64,000 nt of DNA from Amycolatopsis pittospori. Its GTDB lineage: Bacteria; Actinomycetota; Actinomycetes; Mycobacteriales; Pseudonocardiaceae. Position numbers and translations under genes: made by a program. The notes under the pieces were generated by a model that was not told the DNA's origin, made no database searches, and was given only the letters and a program-made list of their open reading frames with translations. Shown piece after piece: positions 34,681-43,519 of this stretch (its first letter is position 1; each line of letters starts with the position of its first letter). The stretch is from positions 62,001 through 126,000 of the forward strand of contig NZ_JACBXD010000004.1 of the NCBI RefSeq assembly GCF_013870525.1. Reading direction: 5' to 3'.

Positions 34681-34708
34681 ACCGGCGATCGTCCGACTTA
34701 ATGATGAC

Positions 34709-35110
34709 ATGAAGTCAAGCACCTTGAGCGTAGGCGAGGTCGCGGAGCGCTTCGGCCTGGCGACGCATGTCCTGCGGCACTGGGAATCCGTTGGTCTCCT
34801 CAAGCCGTCACGCTCGGGTGACCGGCGGCGCTACGCCGACGCCGATCTCTCCCGGATCGCGGTCATCCTGCGCTCCAAGGAAGCGGGAATCAGCCTCGAC
34901 GGCATCCGTGAGATGTTCCAGAAACCGGGCGAGCGTGACGCGGTTCTCGAACGACACAAGGAAGAGCTCACGCGGCGAATCGCGGCCGCCCAGGCTTCCC
35001 TCACTCTCATCGACTGCGCTCTCGGATGCGAGCACGACGACTTCACCCAGTGCGCGCACTTCCAAGCGGTGATCGCGCAGGCCGGACGAGTCCGGCCTGC
35101 GCGATCGTGA
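34709..35110 (+). CDS. MerR-family transcriptional regulator
   Basis: 133 residues from ATG 34709. The N-terminal HTH (TLSVGEVAERFGLATHVLRHWESVGLL) and wing (KPSRSGDRRRYADADL) are classic MerR. A coiled coil spans about 80-110. The C-terminus holds four Cys/His residues (CALGCEHDDFTQCAHF) that could bind a metal or sense thiols. It is divergent from the methyltransferase and directly followed by the convergent DUF305 gene. Confidence 0.9.
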   Translation: MKSSTLSVGEVAERFGLATHVLRHWESVGLLKPSRSGDRRRYADADLSRIAVILRSKEAGISLDGIREMFQKPGERDAVLERHKEELTRRIAAAQASLTLIDCALGCEHDDFTQCAHFQAVIAQAGRVRPARS

Positions 35111-35698
35111 TCAGCCGAGCAGTGTCCGCATCTCGGTGATCTCGGTCTGCTGACCGTCGATCACCTTCTGCGCAAAAGCCTTCACCTCAGCATTGCTTCC
35201 TTGCTGCAGCACGGTCTTCGCCATCGTGAGCGCGCCTTCGTGATGCTTCACCATCATCTCCAGCCACTGCCGGTCGAAGGCCGCGTTCTCGGCCTGACCG
35301 AGTTTCGCGAGATCGTCCTCGGACGCCATCCCGGACATCGAGCCGTGTTCGGAGTGCTCACCCGACGGCGCCACTCCCCAGGCCTTCAGCAAGCCGTTCA
35401 GCTGCTGGATCTCCGGGCCCTGCGCCTGCTGGATCCGCGAGGCGAGGTCGACGACCTTCGCGTTGCGCGTACGGCCGTCGACGAGTTTCGCCATCGCGAG
35501 CGCCTGCTCGTGGTGCGGGATCATCCCTTGCGCGAAGGTGACATCAGCCTGGTTGTGGCCCGCCTGCTGGGGAGCAGGCACGTTCATCGTGGACATGTCG
35601 TGCCCGCTGGAGGGCTTGTCGGAGCTCGCGCAGCCGGCGAGCACGACGACGGAGGCCAGGGCGGCGAGCGCCGCCCCGACCAGTTTCCTGCTGGTCAT
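35111..35698 (-). CDS. DUF305 lipoprotein, metal-linked
   Basis: 195 residues with lipobox VVLAGC (C23). Two DUF305 repeats have the paired-His helices MIPHHEQALAMAK and MVKHHEGALTMAK, plus a Met/His-rich linker (SEHGSMSGM). DUF305 proteins are extracytoplasmic ferritin-like helical proteins often found with copper genes; metal binding is suggested by the His/Met clusters. The following DUF6153 gene is also His/Cys-rich and in the same direction. Confidence 0.9.
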   Translation of the reverse strand: MTSRKLVGAALAALASVVVLAGCASSDKPSSGHDMSTMNVPAPQQAGHNQADVTFAQGMIPHHEQALAMAKLVDGRTRNAKVVDLASRIQQAQGPEIQQLNGLLKAWGVAPSGEHSEHGSMSGMASEDDLAKLGQAENAAFDRQWLEMMVKHHEGALTMAKTVLQQGSNAEVKAFAQKVIDGQQTEITEMRTLLG

Positions 35699-35748
35699 GG
35701 TTCTTCCTCAGATCGGTTTTCGGGTATGACGGGGAAAGCTCCCGCCTG

Positions 35749-36123
35749 TCACACCCGCAACACGCAAAGGAAGGACAATCGCTCCGGAACCGGTCTCCAT
35801 CTCGGCGGATCACGCCCAGATACCGAACCGTTCCACGGCCGCGTCTTCCATGTCGCCACGATCCGCCCCTTGCGGACGAGCAGCCAGGTGACGATCAGGA
35901 GCGCGGCCGCGGCCAGTACCGCGAGACACAGGTGCAGTCCATTGTGCTCACCACCGCCGTCGTGCGAAGGCATGTCCGTGCAACACGGATCCGCCATCGC
36001 GACGGCGACAGTCTCGTGACCGTGGCCGGATTCGGCCGCGACATGGTGCATTCCGACCAGTCCCAGCGCCACCACGCACAACAACAGCCACCGCAGGGCG
36101 GCCGGGTACGCGGACTGGGTCAT
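35749..36123 (-). CDS. DUF6153 membrane protein, His/Cys-rich
   Basis: 124 residues from ATG 36123. A TM/signal segment (ALRWLLLCVVALGLVGM) is followed by a HHVAAESGHGHE and DPCCTDMPSHD metal-like loop, a second TM (LCLAVLAAAALLIVTWLLV) and a basic tail. The DUF6153 layout is typical of small actinobacterial proteins beside copper or DUF305 genes. It lies 50 bases upstream of the DUF305 gene on the same strand and is probably co-transcribed. Confidence 0.78.
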   Translation of the reverse strand: MTQSAYPAALRWLLLCVVALGLVGMHHVAAESGHGHETVAVAMADPCCTDMPSHDGGGEHNGLHLCLAVLAAAALLIVTWLLVRKGRIVATWKTRPWNGSVSGRDPPRWRPVPERLSFLCVLRV

Positions 36124-36158
36124 GGGCTCCACCGTAGCCGACGTGAGATCGTCATCCG

Positions 36159-37205
36159 GTGACACTGTCCGACAACGACATCCGCGCCGTCCGCGCCCGC
36201 GCGCAACTGCTCGACGCCCGGGCCGCGGACGTGCTGGCCGTCGCCAGGTCCATCGCCGCGATCCAGGCGCAGTCGAGCCCGGCGGCCAGACTCGCGTTCC
36301 GGGTCCGGAGCCGGGGGTCGACCGCGGCGGACATCGACGCGTCCCGGGCGGTGGCTCGCACCTGGCTGATGCGCAAGACACTCCACCTGGTCCCGGCCGA
36401 GGATCTCCGCTGGCTGAATCGGCTGTTCGGTCCGCGCAACGCCCAGGCGGGCCAGGGACGCCGCAGGCAACTGGGCCTTACCGACGACCTCTGTGAACGA
36501 GCGCTGGAACACCTCCACGCCCTGCTGCCGGGCAAATCGCTCACCCGGCAGCAGATCGTGGAAGGCCTGGCGGGCAACGGGATCGCGCTCGATGCGAAGT
36601 CACAGGCTCCGGCTCATCTCTTGGCGTATGCGGCCAACCGAGGCTTGATCTGTCGTGGCCCGGACGACGGCTCGGAGCCGACGTACGTTCTTCTCGACGA
36701 GTGGATCACCGAGGAAACCAGCCCGGACGACCCGCATACGGAACTCGCCCGCCGGTATCTCACCGCCTACGGCATCGCGACGACCGACGACTTCGCCGCC
36801 TGGTCCGGACTTCCACTCGGCCTCTGCCGCAAGGCCTTCGACGCGCTGGACCTCGTGCGGGCGGGCGCCGGTTCCGCTCTCGCGGAAACGGATCTGACCG
36901 CTCCGGCCTGTCCCCCACGCCTGCTCGGCGCCTTCGACACCTACCTGCTGGGTTACCGGGACCGTGACTTGCTCCTCGACCCCGACCACGCGAAACGCGT
37001 CAACTCCGGCGGCGGGATGATCGCGCCCACCGTGCTGGTGGACGGCCGGATCGCCGGAACCTGGCACACCAAGCGGACCGCGAAGCGGACGAGCGTCGTC
37101 ATAGAACCCTTCGCCACCCTGTCGCCGTCCGCCATCGTCGGCCTTGAGTCCGAAGTGGACGACTACGGCCGCTTCCTCGGGGAAGCGGCCGCTCTCGTCA
37201 TTTGA
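36159..37205 (+). CDS. AlkZ-like winged-helix DNA glycosylase family (HTH_42)
   Basis: 348 residues from GTG 36159. The AlkZ signature [19 protein letters not shown] (QxQ catalytic motif) is near residue 30. [12 protein letters not shown] and [17 protein letters not shown] follow, ending [16 protein letters not shown]. Streptomyces AlkZ unhooks interstrand crosslinks made by azinomycin; relatives (YcaQ) repair nitrogen-mustard crosslinks. It lies alone, so a general repair role is more likely than self-resistance. The 3' end overlaps the epoxide hydrolase gene tail to tail by eight bases. Confidence 0.85.
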   Translation: MTLSDNDIRAVRARAQLLDARAADVLAVARSIAAIQAQSSPAARLAFRVRSRGSTAADIDASRAVARTWLMRKTLHLVPAEDLRWLNRLFGPRNAQAGQGRRRQLGLTDDLCERALEHLHALLPGKSLTRQQIVEGLAGNGIALDAKSQAPAHLLAYAANRGLICRGPDDGSEPTYVLLDEWITEETSPDDPHTELARRYLTAYGIATTDDFAAWSGLPLGLCRKAFDALDLVRAGAGSALAETDLTAPACPPRLLGAFDTYLLGYRDRDLLLDPDHAKRVNSGGGMIAPTVLVDGRIAGTWHTKRTAKRTSVVIEPFATLSPSAIVGLESEVDDYGRFLGEAAALVI

Positions 37206-38355
37206 GGGACCGGAAGAACTCCCGCACGTCCGCGATCAGGATCTCGGGCTCTTCCAAGGCGGCGAAGTGTCCGCCGCGGTCGACATCGGTCCAGCGGACG
37301 ATCGTGTGGGCGTCTTCCGAATACCGCCGGATTCCGACGTCGTGCGCGAAGATCAGCGCCGCCGTGGGAACGCCGGAGTTCTTCTCGACCGCGCCCCAAG
37401 TCTCGGCCTGCGCGTACCCGACGTACGCCGACGAAGCCGCCGTACCGGTGAGCCAGGTGAACATGACGTTGGTGAGCAGCGTGTCGCGGTCGATGATCTC
37501 GTCCGGCAGCGTCGCGCGTGGATGCGTCCATTCACGGAACTTGTCCATGATCCAGGCCAGTTGCGCGACCGGGGAATCGATCAGGCCGTAGCCGAGTGTC
37601 TGCGGCCGGGTCGACTGGATCGCGATGTACCCGAACTCCTCCTGCATGAACGCCCCGATCCGCTGGATGCGGTCGCGTTCGAGATCGGTCAGCGAAGCCA
37701 GTTCCTCCTCGGACATCGACATCGGGGGCATCGGCGTCAGACCGCCGTTGACATGCACGCCGATCACCTTGGCCGGCGCGACCCGCGCCACCTCCGGGGA
37801 CACCGAAGCGCCGAGGTCGCCGCCCTGAACGCCGTAAGTTTCGTAGCCGAGCCGGTTCATGAGCTCCGCCCAAGCACGCGCGATCCGCTGCATGGTCCAA
37901 CCGGAATCCGAGACAGGGCCCGAGAAACCGAAGCCGGGAAGCGACGGGATGACGAGATGGAACGCGTCCGCGGGGTCTCCGCCGTGCGCCTTCGGGTCGG
38001 TGAGCGGGCCGATGACGTCGAGGAATTCCACCACCGAACCCGGCCAGCCGTGCGTGAGGATCAACGGCGTCGCGCCGGTCTCCGGCGAGCGGACGTGCAG
38101 GAAGTGGATGTTCTGCCCGTCGATTTCCGTGGTGTACTGCGGAAATCGGTTGATCTCGCGTTCGACGGCGCGCCAGTCGTAACCGTCACGCCAGTACTCG
38201 GCGAGCCCGCGTAGCCACGCCACCGGCACCCCGGTGTCCCAGCCGTCTCCGGGGAGCGGGGCGGGCCAGCGCGCGCTGTCGAGCTTCGCGTGCAGTTCGT
38301 CCAGCTGCTCCTGGGGGATGTCGAGCCGGAAGGGGCGGATCTCGGTGTTTTCCAT
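37198..38355 (-). CDS. Epoxide hydrolase with EHN domain
   Basis: ATG 38355 gives 385 residues. The N-terminal epoxide hydrolase extension ([20 protein letters not shown], then [20 protein letters not shown]) precedes the alpha/beta core with oxyanion HGWPGS and nucleophile D180 in [11 protein letters not shown]. The C-terminal acid/His region includes ADVREFF. This matches the microsomal-type epoxide hydrolase family of about 390 residues. Physiological substrate unknown. Confidence 0.92.
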   Translation of the reverse strand: MENTEIRPFRLDIPQEQLDELHAKLDSARWPAPLPGDGWDTGVPVAWLRGLAEYWRDGYDWRAVEREINRFPQYTTEIDGQNIHFLHVRSPETGATPLILTHGWPGSVVEFLDVIGPLTDPKAHGGDPADAFHLVIPSLPGFGFSGPVSDSGWTMQRIARAWAELMNRLGYETYGVQGGDLGASVSPEVARVAPAKVIGVHVNGGLTPMPPMSMSEEELASLTDLERDRIQRIGAFMQEEFGYIAIQSTRPQTLGYGLIDSPVAQLAWIMDKFREWTHPRATLPDEIIDRDTLLTNVMFTWLTGTAASSAYVGYAQAETWGAVEKNSGVPTAALIFAHDVGIRRYSEDAHTIVRWTDVDRGGHFAALEEPEILIADVREFFRSLK

Positions 38356-38433
38356 GACGCCTACGCTAGGAGGCATTGCGGACAGGATCGGTCCTCAATG
38401 GGAAAGGTTCTCCGAATACGGGAAGATGCGCTG

Positions 38434-38826
38434 GTGACGGACAAGTACTTGGCGTACGGCAGGGTCATCCGCGACGGGAAGATCCTGTTCATCCGGCGGC
38501 GGCCAGGCTCCTTCCTCGGTGGCCATTGGGAGTTGCCGGGCGGGACGGTCGAGCCGGGCGAGGCGCCGGCCGAGACCGTGGTCCGCGAGTTCGCCGAGGA
38601 GACCGGGTTGACCGTGCGGGTTCTCGGCGAACGCGGCGCCTACAGCTGGGACGACGTCGGCGGCAGGCCGATGCTGATCCACGCCACGGTGTACGCGCTC
38701 GCCGAGGACGAGCCGGGCGAGGTCGTGCTCGACCCCGACGAACACGACGCTTTCGCCTGGTACACACCGGAAGAAGCCGCCGGACTCGACATCGCCGAGC
38801 ACTTCCGTCAAGCCCTCGAAGACTGA
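38434..38826 (+). CDS. NUDIX hydrolase
   Basis: GTG 38434 with GGGAAG upstream gives 130 residues; an earlier ATG near 38398 is possible. The NUDIX box GGTVEPGEAPAETVVREFAEETG is complete (Gx5Ex7REUxEExGU). Such small enzymes clean up or process nucleoside diphosphate derivatives. It overlaps the MFS gene by 19 bases tail to tail. Confidence 0.88.
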   Translation: MTDKYLAYGRVIRDGKILFIRRRPGSFLGGHWELPGGTVEPGEAPAETVVREFAEETGLTVRVLGERGAYSWDDVGGRPMLIHATVYALAEDEPGEVVLDPDEHDAFAWYTPEEAAGLDIAEHFRQALED

Positions 38827-40022
38827 ACCCGAGCGAGTACGGGAACGGGTCTGGTCCGTTCCGCCCAGCGGACGGCGGGCGCGGTGAGCGTGCCCGCCAG
38901 CAGGAACAGCCCGCCCAGCACCACCCAGCCCAGCGCACCGCCCACCAGGATCAGGCCGGTCAGCAGGACCGGGCCGAGCATGCGCGCGATGGCCGTCCCG
39001 GCACCGAAGAGCCCTTGGTACTGACCCTGTTTGCCGTCCGGTGCGAGGCCGAAACCGATCTCCCACGAACCCGCCGCCTGCGCCATCTCCCCCACCACCT
39101 GCAACGCGGCCCCCGCGAGCAGGATCAGCGCGGCCGGCCACGCCGAATTACTCATGGCGGAGAACGAGAAGATCAGGCAGGAGACGAAGAGCAGCAACCC
39201 CGCGTACCGCGCATAGCGGGAGGCGCTGCGAAGCCCCGTGACGCCGCGCGCCACCCGCACCTGGAAGACCACGACGCTCGCCGTGTTGAGCACCAGCATC
39301 GCCGATACCAGCCAGCTCGGAGCGGCCGTCCGAGTCGAGATCCAGAGCGGCAGAACCAGGCTGAACAGCGGCATGTAGAGCAGCATGATCATGTTGAGCA
39401 GCGCCAGCAGCGCGTACGGGCGATCGCGGAGAACGGCCACGGACGGTTCCTCGGTCCGGATGGGCGCCGGAGCCACCGATGGAACCTTTCGAAGCACGAG
39501 AGCGGCGACGACAAAGGCGAGCGCGTCGATCACGAAGACCGTCAAGAAGGCCTCTTGCGTCCCGATCGCCAGCGCGATGCCGCCGAGTGCCGCGCCGACC
39601 GCGATCCCGGCGTTCGACATCGCCTGCAGCTTGGCGCGGAACGTGGTGCGCTCGGCCGGGTCGATCAAACCGGCGAGCAGCGCCTGCCTCGACGCGCCGA
39701 GACCGCATTGGAAACAGGCGTAGACGCAGGCCGCGATCACGAAGGCGACGACCGAGCCGATGAAGAGGAACGCCGCGACCGACGCGGCGGTGCCGAGCCC
39801 GAGCAGGACGGCCGTTCCCTTCGGCCCGCGACGGTCGGCCACATGCCCCAGCGCGACCCCGGCCACCGAACCGACCGCCCAGCCGACGGTGAGGCCGAGA
39901 CCGACCTGTGCGGGCGACAGCCCGACGATCAGCGTGAAGTAGAGCGCCGAGCTGACGTAGTAGGCGCCGTCGCCGACGGAACTGATCAGCTGCGCCAAAG
40001 TCAGTCGCTTCGTGGACTCCAT
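38808..40022 (-). CDS. MFS transporter, divergent from MocR regulator
   Basis: 404 residues and 12 predicted TM helices. The MFS motif A region reads GHVADRRGPKGTAVLLG; other segments include YACFQCGLGASRQALLAGLID and LLALLNMIMLLYMPLFSLVL. Substrate unknown; its divergent MocR regulator suggests export or uptake of an amine, amino acid or vitamin B6-like compound. Confidence 0.88.
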   Translation of the reverse strand: MESTKRLTLAQLISSVGDGAYYVSSALYFTLIVGLSPAQVGLGLTVGWAVGSVAGVALGHVADRRGPKGTAVLLGLGTAASVAAFLFIGSVVAFVIAACVYACFQCGLGASRQALLAGLIDPAERTTFRAKLQAMSNAGIAVGAALGGIALAIGTQEAFLTVFVIDALAFVVAALVLRKVPSVAPAPIRTEEPSVAVLRDRPYALLALLNMIMLLYMPLFSLVLPLWISTRTAAPSWLVSAMLVLNTASVVVFQVRVARGVTGLRSASRYARYAGLLLFVSCLIFSFSAMSNSAWPAALILLAGAALQVVGEMAQAAGSWEIGFGLAPDGKQGQYQGLFGAGTAIARMLGPVLLTGLILVGGALGWVVLGGLFLLAGTLTAPAVRWAERTRPVPVLARVQSSRA

Positions 40023-40042
40023 GGAATCAAGCTAGGCGCCGT

Positions 40043-40089
40043 ATTGGCCACATCCCAGCTCCAATTCCAGCCAGTATGATTGGGCCAAT
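40043..40089. promoter_or_regulatory. Repeated ATTGG/CCAAT boxes between MFS and MocR
   Basis: ATTGGCC at 40043-40049, CCAAT at 40061-40065 and the palindrome ATTGGGCCAAT at 40079-40089 lie in the 80-base divergent gap. MocR proteins bind short repeated boxes in such gaps, so this is the likely regulator site. Confidence 0.55.
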
Positions 40090-40102
40090 GTAGGCTCGTG
40101 GC

Positions 40103-41530
40103 ATGCCGTTCCACATCAGCCTCGACGGCCACACCGACCTGGCCGCGCGGATCTACCGCCAACTCCGCGACGGCATCCTCGACGGGCGCCTGCGCTCCGG
40201 TGAACGCCTGCCACCGACCAGGGAACTGGCCCGCGAACTCGACGTCTCGCGCAACACCGTCGCGGTCGCGTACGAACGGCTCACCGCGGAGGGCTTCCTC
40301 AGCAGCCATGTCGGCCGCGGGACCTTCGTCAGCGCCGATCCCGTGGCCAAGGTCGATCGCGCCGCTCCCCCAGGCGCCGGCCTGCGGCCCATCGAACGCT
40401 GGCGTTCGCTGCCCGCTCCACTCGGCGCCGACCGGTCCGCGCCCGATTTCGACTTCCGCGTCGGCGTCCCGGATCCGGGACTGTTCCCACTACGGACCTG
40501 GCGCCGTCTGGTCAGCCAGGCGCTGCGGCCGTCGTTGCTGCCGCCGTCCGGGTATGCCGATCCGGCCGGACTCGAAGCCCTCCGGGTGGCGATCGCCCGG
40601 CATATCGGCGCCGCGCGGTCGGTACAGGCGAGCGGCGAGGACGTCCTGGTCACCCAAGGGGCGCAACAGGCCCTCGACCTGATCGGCCGGGTCCTGATCG
40701 AGCCCGGTACCCGGGTCGCTGTCGAGGATCCCGGCTATCCCCCAGCGGAGCGGCTTTTCGCGTCGCTCGGTGCCCGGGTCGCGAAGGTGCCTGTCGACGC
40801 CGAAGGCTTGGACGTCACGGCACTCGCGAAGGGCACTCGTCTGGTTTATACGACGCCGTCGCACCAGTTCCCGCTCGGCACGCCGATGTCACTCGCCAGG
40901 AGGACGGCGTTGCTGGCGTGGGCGGAACGGAACGACGCGGTGATCGTCGAGGACGACTACGACAGCGAGTACCGGTTCTCCGACCGCCCACTCGAGCCGC
41001 TCCAGAGCCTCGACCACAACGGCCGGGTGCTCTACGTCGGTTCGTTCTCGAAGACCTTGCTTCCCCTGCTCCGTCTGGGTTTCCTCATCGCGCCCGCCTC
41101 GCTGCGCCCGGCGCTGCGGCAGGCGAAGCAACTGATGGACTGGCACGGGGACCTCGTCACCCAGTCGGCGTTGGCGAGCTTCATCGACGAAGGCCTGCTC
41201 GCCCGGCACGTCCGTAAGGCCACCCGGGAGTACGCGGTGCGGCGGGACCGGATCCTCGCCTTCATAGGCGACGAGTTGCGGGACGTGCTGGAAATCGTCC
41301 CTTCAAGTGCCGGTCTTCACCTGTGCGCACCGGTTACTCCACATGCGACGGTCACTATGGACGGTGTCGTCGCGGCCGCGGGGCGAGCGGGTGTGGCAGT
41401 CGAAAGTCTTTCCTCGTACGGGGGAACGCGTGGCGGATTGGTGATCGGCTACGGGATGGTCGGTTCCGACCGGATCAACGAAGGACTCGCCCGCCTCGGC
41501 GAATGTTTCTCGGCCTCGCGAACGCCGTGA
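40103..41530 (+). CDS. MocR/PdxR-type regulator (GntR HTH plus aminotransferase domain)
   Basis: 475 residues. The GntR winged helix spans about 8-78 (LAARIYRQLRDGILDGRLRSGERLPPTRELAREL, VSRNTVAVAYERL). A fold-type I aminotransferase-like domain covers about 110-470, with the PLP Lys at K317 in YVGSFSKTLLPLLRLGF and FRVGVPDPGLFP at its start. MocR regulators bind PLP-amino acid adducts to control divergent transport or metabolic genes, here the MFS gene. Confidence 0.93.
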   Translation: MPFHISLDGHTDLAARIYRQLRDGILDGRLRSGERLPPTRELARELDVSRNTVAVAYERLTAEGFLSSHVGRGTFVSADPVAKVDRAAPPGAGLRPIERWRSLPAPLGADRSAPDFDFRVGVPDPGLFPLRTWRRLVSQALRPSLLPPSGYADPAGLEALRVAIARHIGAARSVQASGEDVLVTQGAQQALDLIGRVLIEPGTRVAVEDPGYPPAERLFASLGARVAKVPVDAEGLDVTALAKGTRLVYTTPSHQFPLGTPMSLARRTALLAWAERNDAVIVEDDYDSEYRFSDRPLEPLQSLDHNGRVLYVGSFSKTLLPLLRLGFLIAPASLRPALRQAKQLMDWHGDLVTQSALASFIDEGLLARHVRKATREYAVRRDRILAFIGDELRDVLEIVPSSAGLHLCAPVTPHATVTMDGVVAAAGRAGVAVESLSSYGGTRGGLVIGYGMVGSDRINEGLARLGECFSASRTP

Positions 41531-41686
41531 AAGGGAAGTTCACGACACTTCGAGTCCTGAACGACCCCGTCAGGACATCCGAGCGCCGACGGACGTCCGA
41601 AATTGTCGTACCCCGGTGGTCTCCTCTTCCCAGGCGACAGCGGACCCGGCCGGGCCCCGCGCGCCGAAGCGAGAAGGAGAAGTCCC

Positions 41687-42136
41687 ATGGCCGGAGAAAC
41701 GGTGCTCACGGTGATCGGCAACCTGACGACCGACCCGGAGCTGAAGTTCACCCCGTCGGGCGCGGCGGTCGCGAACTTCACGGTCGCGTCGACGCCGCGC
41801 GTCCTGGACCGGGCGAGCGGGGAATGGCGTGACGGCGACCCGTTGTTCCTGCGCTGCTCACTGTGGAAGCAGGCCGCGGAGAATCTGGCCGAATCACTCA
41901 CCCGGGGAACCAGGGTGATCGTGCAGGGCAGGCTGAAGCAGCGTTCGTTCGAAACCAAGGAAGGCGAAAAACGGACGGTGGTCGAACTGGACGTCGACGA
42001 GATCGGCCCGTCGTTGCGGTACGCCACGGCGAAGGTGAACAGGGCCGGCCGCAGTTCGGGCGGCACGCAGTCGGACGGCGCGTGGGAACGGACGCCGGTC
42101 GCCGCGGCCACCGGAAGCCCGGAGCCGCCCTTCTGA
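41687..42136 (+). CDS. Single-stranded DNA-binding protein paralogue
   Basis: ATG 41687 with GAGAAGGAGA upstream gives 149 residues. The OB-fold is full ([28 protein letters not shown], then [28 protein letters not shown]). The C-terminal linker is short and the tip reads SPEPPF. The usual acidic DDDIPF tip that binds partner proteins is almost lost (one Glu). It is therefore probably the accessory SSB (natural-competence or spore type), not the replication SSB. It ends six bases from the convergent Eis-like gene. Confidence 0.93.
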   Translation: MAGETVLTVIGNLTTDPELKFTPSGAAVANFTVASTPRVLDRASGEWRDGDPLFLRCSLWKQAAENLAESLTRGTRVIVQGRLKQRSFETKEGEKRTVVELDVDEIGPSLRYATAKVNRAGRSSGGTQSDGAWERTPVAAATGSPEPPF

Positions 42137-42142
42137 GCCCGG

Positions 42143-43357
42143 TCAGAACCAGTGCAGGCAGTGCGGCGGACGCTCGGCGCGGAAGAGCGCGTCGGCGACG
42201 ACGGCCGCGCCCGGGCGGTGAGCCCGGATGTGGCCGGCTCGCACGAGCGTGCTGGGGGCGGTGCCGCCGAGGTAGATCGAGCCCAGGTCGCTCATGTCCA
42301 GGGACAGGTCGGGCTCGCGGTCCGTCGGAACGCAGTCGGCCTTGCCGTCCCGGACGGTCAGCAGGTAGCGGCCGTGCTCACCGAGAGCCGGGTCGTCGAC
42401 GTCGAGGACCAGCTCTGCGTCGGTGAACCAGCCGCGCGCGGTCAGCGCACGTGGCACGTCCAGCAGCCGCACCCAGAGCCAGTCGGTGTCGTCGCTCACC
42501 TCGCCGGCGCGGAAGTCCTCGAGCTGCCAGCGCAAAGGGTGCTCGGGCGGGAGATGCTTGAACACGACCCGGGTGATCAGATCGTGCGCGAGCAGGAACC
42601 GGGTCAGGGTCGCGAAAACGATGTCGTCGACGGCGATGGTCTCGTCGACGGTCATCGTTTCGGCATCGGCGATCGAGTAGCTGGCGTACCCGTCCGGGAC
42701 ACCGTCGGAGTCACGATGGACGGCGATGTAGCGCGACGTCGGAGCGATCGGGGACTGCCCGGCTCCCAGCGTCCACCAGCGGTGCGGACGGGAAAGCGCA
42801 CCGGGCTGCGCGCGGCGGTACCGGTCGTAGACCTGCTCCAGGATCTCGCCGCAGTCGGCACGCCGCAGCAGTTCGACCGAGCCGGTCGCCGGGAGGTCGG
42901 CCGTTCCGCGAGCCCGAGGGCGGGCGAAGGCTGCCTGGTGGCGTGGCACCGTCAGCCGTCGTGTGTAGGTCGCCGGTCCGTAGCCGAACCTGCGATAGAT
43001 CAGTGCCTCGGAGGACAGCAATACGGACAGGAACTCGCCGCGGGCCCGCACGTCGGTGAGCTGGTGCCGCATCATCGCGGTCAGCACACCCTGGCGTCGG
43101 TGCGAGGGCAGAACGCCGACGGCGGATACCCCGGCGACCGGGACGACGGCTTCACCGGGCAACGTGAGTTCGAAGGAGTACGCGGCGGCGGTGCCGACGG
43201 GCCGTCTGTCCGCCGTCATCGCGAGCAGGCCGCGGTCCATTTCGAGCGCCGACCAGATCCCGCTCCCGGCGGGGGTTTCCGGGAAGCGCCCGAACGCGGC
43301 GTAAAGGGTGTCGACGAAGACGTCGAGGTCCTTGTCGGTCGTCGCACGGATCTCCAT
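42143..43357 (-). CDS. Eis-like GNAT N-acetyltransferase
   Basis: ATG 43357 gives 404 residues, almost the size of mycobacterial Eis. The N-terminal GNAT domain has the acetyl-CoA loop GVSAVGVLPSHRRQGVLTAMMR. The RRFGYGPATYTR segment carries the family Tyr. A second GNAT-like domain and an SCP2-like C-terminal domain end with HCLHWF, whose terminal Phe carboxylate acts as base in Eis. Eis proteins acetylate aminoglycosides or protein lysines. A much longer frame extends across the divergent gene but is not the CDS. Confidence 0.88.
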   Translation of the reverse strand: MEIRATTDKDLDVFVDTLYAAFGRFPETPAGSGIWSALEMDRGLLAMTADRRPVGTAAAYSFELTLPGEAVVPVAGVSAVGVLPSHRRQGVLTAMMRHQLTDVRARGEFLSVLLSSEALIYRRFGYGPATYTRRLTVPRHQAAFARPRARGTADLPATGSVELLRRADCGEILEQVYDRYRRAQPGALSRPHRWWTLGAGQSPIAPTSRYIAVHRDSDGVPDGYASYSIADAETMTVDETIAVDDIVFATLTRFLLAHDLITRVVFKHLPPEHPLRWQLEDFRAGEVSDDTDWLWVRLLDVPRALTARGWFTDAELVLDVDDPALGEHGRYLLTVRDGKADCVPTDREPDLSLDMSDLGSIYLGGTAPSTLVRAGHIRAHRPGAAVVADALFRAERPPHCLHWF

Positions 43358-43519
43358 CGCTGAAGCTGCCTCCCTGGATGCGGCACCACGATCGTGGTGT
43401 CCCGCCACAGTGGAACGTCGGACCGTCCTCGGGTCAAGCGAATTGCGGTCATCGTTTTCCCTCCTGGGAGGGAGCGATCTCCCCCGCCGGCGCCATGCGG
43501 AGCGCGGCCCGCCGCTCGG

